From: Icerya purchasi
Taxonomy: Eukaryota; Arthropoda; Insecta; Hemiptera; Monophlebidae
Reading direction: 5' to 3'
Length of the DNA stretch: 64,000 bases
Assembly (NCBI GenBank): GCA_039619475.1
Contig: CM077116.1
Span: 179,855,970-179,919,969, forward strand
Part shown: positions 58,582 through 64,000 of the stretch, one piece after another
Position numbering within the stretch: the first letter of the stretch is position 1
Layout: every line of letters begins with the position of its first letter
The notes under the pieces: model-generated
Seen by the model: the letters and a program-made list of their open reading frames with translations, nothing else
Told to the model about the DNA's origin: nothing
Database searches by the model: none
Translations under genes and position numbers: made by a program

Positions 58582-61380
58582 AATACAGGACTTTGACATA
58601 CCGAAAAAAGGCGCGCAGTTTTAACGGTATTTCAGTACATGTTCCTGAAAGCAGACCTGGTGTAGTCTTGCTGTAAGGAGACTAAAAGCGTAGAACGTTG
58701 ACGGCTCTACGTATTAATATTGCCACTGGGTACTTTTACATTGGCTGGCAGCGCCACGCGAGGAGTTCGCTCGTTCAAGATCTCTATCTGGTTAGTCAAC
58801 AGGCGCGTATGCGCGCGCAGCGCGCGTTCCAATAAAAATAAGGTGCGATCTGAACTGTGTCGCGTTCGACAACTGTTAGAACATAATTAAATAGTTTTCA
58901 GATAATTTCAATAAGCCGGTCGTGCAAAGATGTATATATGTAAAACGGCGAGTGTCGACTCCGTCTACGGCACGCATCGGCTATCGATGACGGGGAAGCG
59001 GGACGTGATCCAGATAGATAACAAGTATTGTCGAGTGCCGGAGTGGCCAAACGACCGCTTGCCAACGAGCTATTGACTTTTACCACCTTGAAACTATTTT
59101 AATGGCACACTAGTCACTCGGCAGCACTCTTCCGGTATCTCATTTACACGGATAGTCGTAATTACTTCTGGAAGAGACGTTTACACGACAGCCTTGACAA
59201 CAACGCATCGGAATCTACTGGCCCAACAATGTTCGACGCGCACGTTAATAATCCGCGATGGACGCAGATCTTACCGAGATTTTAACTGGAACGCGAAAAG
59301 GACATATTCGTCTGTTTCACGTTCAAAAGCGTCTTTCAATTACGACTTAATAAACTACCACGCCTCGTAATTATCACGTTTAAATCGTTTACCGCACGGA
59401 AGAAGCATAATACAAATATCTCTCTTAATCCGCCTAATTCGACCTAATGAGGAGATTTACATATTTCACTTTCCGCCAGGATACGCACTTTTGAATTCAA
59501 AGCGGATCGTAACTTTTGTCGGACACACTGCTGCCGATTTCACTCTACACACTTAACCAAAAATAAGGCTTCGACTATTTTCGTCTACCCTTCCGTCACT
59601 GTTTAGACGCTTCTTGTCGCTGTAAATTTCCTCTAATCCGATTTTTTTTTTTTTTTTCGGACTCTGTCAAATTCGATTCATACGGAAGCGAACGGCAGTA
59701 ATAACGGACAGAGAAAGAAACGACACGGAATATAGGAGAGACGCGCAATACGTAGGAAGACTATTTGGAGTAATACGCGGAGCGAAAGAAGCACAAGATC
59801 AAAGAGTCGCAAACAACTCTGCGTATCCTTCGAGAGTAGTAATGTGGAAAGGAAGCTGAGAGAAAATGAAAATGAATGAAGGTAGTAGAAAACGGTTAAA
59901 ATTCCGGTGAATAAAGAGAGAACGACGAAATGAAGAAAACAGGCAGGGGGAGCAAACGAGGGACTGAGAAAAAGGTCGTGCGAAAAGATACAAAATTAAT
60001 GATTATTAGGGGAGGCAGCCGACGCCGAAATCTGAAGTTGTATTCAAAATTTATCTGAAAGTTTAATGAAAGACTAATGAGGCGCTGTGACGAATAAAAT
60101 CATGCGATATCACTCTGTACACTTTTGGACTTGACTAGGTTCGACAGTTCGCCATGCGTCGTCATTTGTCGGACGGAACATCTATACACTAGTCGATTTC
60201 GAGAGGATGTGTAGCACTTTTTAAACTTCCACATTTACTATTGAACAGGGAAAAATGAATATGTTTAATGTTAGCGAACTTGAAGTTAATATCTGGAACA
60301 GTGTTAGCGAGTGACAAAGGGAATCATTTAAAGTGAAATATGAACAATCCAATCGGGAATTAATTTCATCGGACTGACATTTCGAGAATTATAAAATAAT
60401 CGTCGTCCTCGTGGCTCTAGTAATTCCTTTCCTTTTTTTTTTCGAGTTCCGACTTTGTTATTTAAATTATTTAAGTGTGTTTATTTCGATTACGGCGTAA
60501 TAAAATTGTACACAGCAGTGCCGACTTACGGGTAATTTTATCAGCGATACCAGCACAGGTTATTCTATTGTTTCGGACGCAACTGTATTAAGCAATCTCT
60601 CTTCGTTCACTACAATTATACAACACTGTTAAACATGATGATCCAAAGACCGCTCCCAAACCTGCGATATTTTTCGCCTATGGAGGACTAGCTATTTTGT
60701 CAGTATGGCCCATCCTCATTCTTTTTATTCCGACACACTGTAATCTCAACGTTTATTTATCGTTCGACTTTTTGAACAAGAACGCCTCTCCATATTATTT
60801 TGTATTTTATTTTCTTTGTCGTTTGAATATTATTTATTTTTAGCGATTGCTTCATTAGATCTTTCTGACGCTCTAGCCAGTGTTGAATGCCAATAATACC
60901 GTATAGTATACTAATAGCCGCATTTAAATCCTGTTTCCCCTCATAATTTCCGGTAAAGTCTTCTGTAAAATTTCACTGTGGCAATGACGATAAGGCGCAA
61001 AGAAATATTTTTGTTGCACTTCTCTCATTGGTCCGTCAGTAGAATCCGGTCTATATAAAGCACTTTGGATTGGAGAAATATTCGAATATCCTCGGGTAAG
61101 CCTTGTTACTTTATATTCGCGATTATTTCCGAGTTAAATCATTTTGGCAACGGTATTCGAAAATCTCGAAACTCTCCCGCGTTATATTAGTAAAATATGT
61201 TCATAATAATCGTTCCCCGTATGACATTGCCGTACCGTTTTATTAATGTGCACTGGTAACATTAAATTTTTCGATTAATGTACCGCCAGTAGTTCCCATA
61301 TTTTCGCGTTATTCTCTTTAGAGCGCCGCTATTGCTTAACGGGATATTCACCGACTTTCGCTAGCAATAAATAGCTTTTT

Positions 61381-62620
61381 GAGGGTTCCTAGGACTCGCT
61401 GACGAGGACATTAAGAATCACAGCAAATGAAGAAAAGTTAGAATTGGATCTTTACGCGATCAGACGTAGTAGACAGAAAGGACTGAAGACCGGTACGGCA
61501 GAAGTAAAAGGGATTGAAGTATACAGGAAGTAGGAAAGTCTACTTCAGTAGAAGCAAGGAGTAAAAAGAAAATAATTTAGCAGAGGTGGAAAACATATCC
61601 AAATAGGATACGATCAGCGCAGTATATACGTAAAATAAGAAGAGTCCCAGAATGGAGAAGATATAAGTGTGAAAAGCGGAAAGGCGAAAAGAGATGCAAA
61701 TCGAGTTCGAAGTTTAGACGACAGATTGCGAAAAAGAAAGTTGAAAGTCTTGGTTGGGAAATCGAGGATGAGGATCCGGTTGAATAATACGAGTCAGAAT
61801 TTAAGAATGAGAAGAGGTATTAAGAGTTGTACCATAATTTAGAATGAATGTCTGATATTGCGCTATTCAAAAACGCTAATAACACACCGGAAAAAGAAGA
61901 TGTCATTGCCTCCGATTTCAGCGTGTTATCGGTAAGAGGTTGCGATTGAATAGAGTGATGAAGAAAAAACTTAAGAATTAAGAAATGTAAGAGGGAAATA
62001 GCGATGAGGTGACTTCTAAGGTGCTCTGCGAATCTGATTAGGACGATCTGAGAAGAGAATATAAAGCGAGTGTTTCAGAATGCTTAGCAATATTGATCCA
62101 TTGTTGGCTTTAGTTTCATTGTGGAATGTTGACCCGGCGTAGGAGATTTTCAAACTGCAGGAACTTAGCAGAAGAGGTATTAAAGGAAAAACGGTTGGAA
62201 AAGTGATGAAAGAACGTAAAACACTAAAGGAGGAAAAACATTAAAAAAGATAGATGACGTGAAACCTAAAACGATACGATCTTCTTAGTCTTACGTTAAC
62301 ATCAGACATATTGATGAGCGGGTAAATGTAAAAAAGGAACAACTGGGTAAGAAATGTAAAGTAAGATACAAGCTTCTATTGCTCACATAAATCATTGCGC
62401 GGTGGTCGTGATATATTATCACAAACCGACCAAAGTTAGTACACAAATGACATTTTTCGAGAAGGGAAGGTATAGGAACTAGAAATAGAGTAATGATAAA
62501 ACGGAAGGAAAAATAGAATACAAAACCAAATGCTTCGTCTCTAAACGAATCATCGCGTTTGGATCTTCGCATGCCATCGATCGACCTAGTTAAAAGAGGC
62601 AAACAACACTGAAGTGTAAC
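61381..62620. other. Purine-rich (plus) / pyrimidine-rich (minus) tract
   Basis: Over about 1.2 kb the plus strand is dominated by A and G, so the minus strand has the same T/C-rich character as the I/R1-like LINE sense strand. I could not align any RT, endonuclease or RNase H motif, so it is only listed as a compositional region, possibly an unrecognised minus-strand LINE relic. Confidence 0.3.
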
Positions 62621-64000
62621 GCACTATGAAACACAATTATGGTAGCTGGACTGAGGTGATATATAGTATCGCTGGCATTAATAGTACAAAATGTTGTTGC
62701 CTAAACGAAAGAAAACAATGATAGAAAACCAATAAAAAAGAAGAGTAAATATGATGAAACTTAGAGTAAAAGAAAATATTACTTCAGCACGATATTTAAG
62801 AGTGTGTAAAGCTTTTGACATGAAATGTTATCCTCCGAATTAGGCGAATTGTTACGGGCAGACAACCGTGTACAGCTAAGGACATTTTTATCGAAGAAAC
62901 AGAATAAGAGTTATCGAAAATTACCTTATTAATGACTAGAGCCGAATTAATCGATTAGATAAAGATGAAACTACTGGAGGAGTTGAAGGGTGCTTAGGAA
63001 TATCTGAGTTAGGTTGAAAAATAATAAGGATCGAAAAAGGCCTGGCTTGGAGTATAAATATTTAGCGCGTGTCCAATCTCAAAAGTTTCGACTCTTATAC
63101 GTCAAAAATTAAGATACGAGTGTACAATAGTTAATTTGCGGATCATCGGATAACCGTAGATAAATTTTTAGAAATTCTTCTTTACGCTCGTTCCTTTTTT
63201 GCTCGTATGTGTATGACTGTGTTTTCGAACGATATCTCGAGAACGGTTTGACTGGTCGATCTGAAATTTGAGTGCCCTATTGGTCTCAACAGAGGTAAAC
63301 AACTTAATTATAATAGAACATATAGTAATATATTCATTATCGTATCAAATATTGAGCGATTATGCTGCCATTTGTTGCTGCCTACGCTATAATTGCATTT
63401 ATGAGATATACAAGGCAGCGCGCGCTATCTCGCGGCCTGCGATTCATTTAAGGAACGAACATTATGTGGGCAAAAGTTTGTTGCATTAACTCGTAGGTAA
63501 AGTGTGAACAAACTCAAAAAAAAACAAGATAATATACACGATGAACATATTATAACCTACTTCTTTTGAAATCGATGTAAATATTTGAAATAGATCTTAA
63601 TATATATACTTGTATTATAGATAATTTAAATGAAATCAGATACTTCTTTTTCAATGTAAATTAAACAAGGTTTCTTAATACACGGCCTTCTATAAGGTTA
63701 TTAAATTTGCCGAAACGATTGTTTGTAATAAAAGGTAAAATAATGAAAAACAATGACGAACATTGAATACAGATATTCTAGAAATGTTCCGAAAAAATTT
63801 CCTATCTTCGGCTAGGAAGTAAAAGTCATATATTCGTAAAGAGACGAACGTGTAAATACGATCTTTAAAACGTGGTAACTTCGGAATAAAGTTAGCATAG
63901 ATATAAAGACGCATCAATGCCAGACAGCTAATAGGAATAGAGTATAAAAACGTAAAAAAGACTAATTAAAAGGGAAAAAATTACGGAATAACGAAATAGG
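62621..64000. other. AT-rich spacer, nothing recognised
   Basis: Short frames only. No domain, RNA gene or shared repeat was seen. Confidence 0.45.

Larger units (their letters stand above)
57481..61380. other. Spacer with microsatellites and a GC-richer patch
   Basis: (TA)n at 58234-58262 and (TC)n at 58551-58578. The stretch 58735-59080 is GC-richer, with a GCGCGCAGCGCGCG-type palindrome near 58813, and could be a promoter-proximal region, but no gene start was recognised. 59690-59990 is purine-rich on the plus strand. A TATATAAAG motif lies at 61052-61060. Confidence 0.4.

Noticed and set aside
1..64000. CRISPR array, prokaryotic operon or phage region
   Set aside because: No regularly spaced direct repeats, no dense long ORFs and no ribosome binding site pattern; the content is eukaryotic.

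Overview
This window looks like nuclear DNA of an arthropod, most likely an insect. It is very AT-rich by eye, full of poly(A)/poly(T) runs and (TA)n microsatellites, and has no bacterial-style gene packing. No long intact host gene is visible. The recognisable protein-coding matter is almost all decayed transposable elements. The exact species cannot be told from the sequence. The insect call rests on the mix of Jockey-, I/R1-like and RTE-type LINEs, tRNA-derived SINEs, a hAT-type MITE and a Helitron-like element.

Layout. Positions 1-3,600 hold a tandem, dispersed repeat family (RepA/RepB) and a minus-strand RTE-type LINE relic with an unrelated piece nested in it. Positions 3,900-5,300 hold a terminal-inverted-repeat element and a first hAT-type MITE. 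Around 7,000-8,110 lie two tRNA-derived SINE pieces. Positions 8,300-12,108 carry the best feature: a nearly full-length Jockey-clade retrotransposon, with ORF1 (PRE_C2HC plus zinc knuckles) and ORF2 (endonuclease plus reverse transcriptase), broken by stops and frameshifts. Positions 13,785-15,172 hold the 3' half of an I/R1-like LINE with RNase H. Positions 16,293-18,533 hold a weak candidate for a two-exon host gene. A second RTE relic lies at 23,045-24,290, a nested foldback element at 24,731-26,209, and a Helitron-like element at 26,566-27,476. The second MITE, with a recognisable 8-bp target duplication, is at 30,142-30,490. A second, 5'-truncated Jockey-clade LINE is at 32,045-33,950 on the minus strand.

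The most striking structure is a long inverted repeat at 39,094-41,049: two arms of about 0.87-0.89 kb around a loop of about 0.2 kb, nearly identical but carrying small indels. Further on come a second copy of the tRNA-derived SINE (about 42,160-42,420), a pyrimidine-rich I/R1-like LINE with an internal deletion (45,083-46,690), an RNase H LINE tail (50,950-51,715), and another I/R1-like tail on the minus strand (56,745-57,480). The remaining spacers show nothing recognisable beyond microsatellites and possible core-promoter motifs.

The elements do not form a working pathway. They are a record of successive insertions, in which LINE machinery of the Jockey and I/R1 types probably also mobilised the poly(A)-ended and tRNA-derived short repeats (inference).
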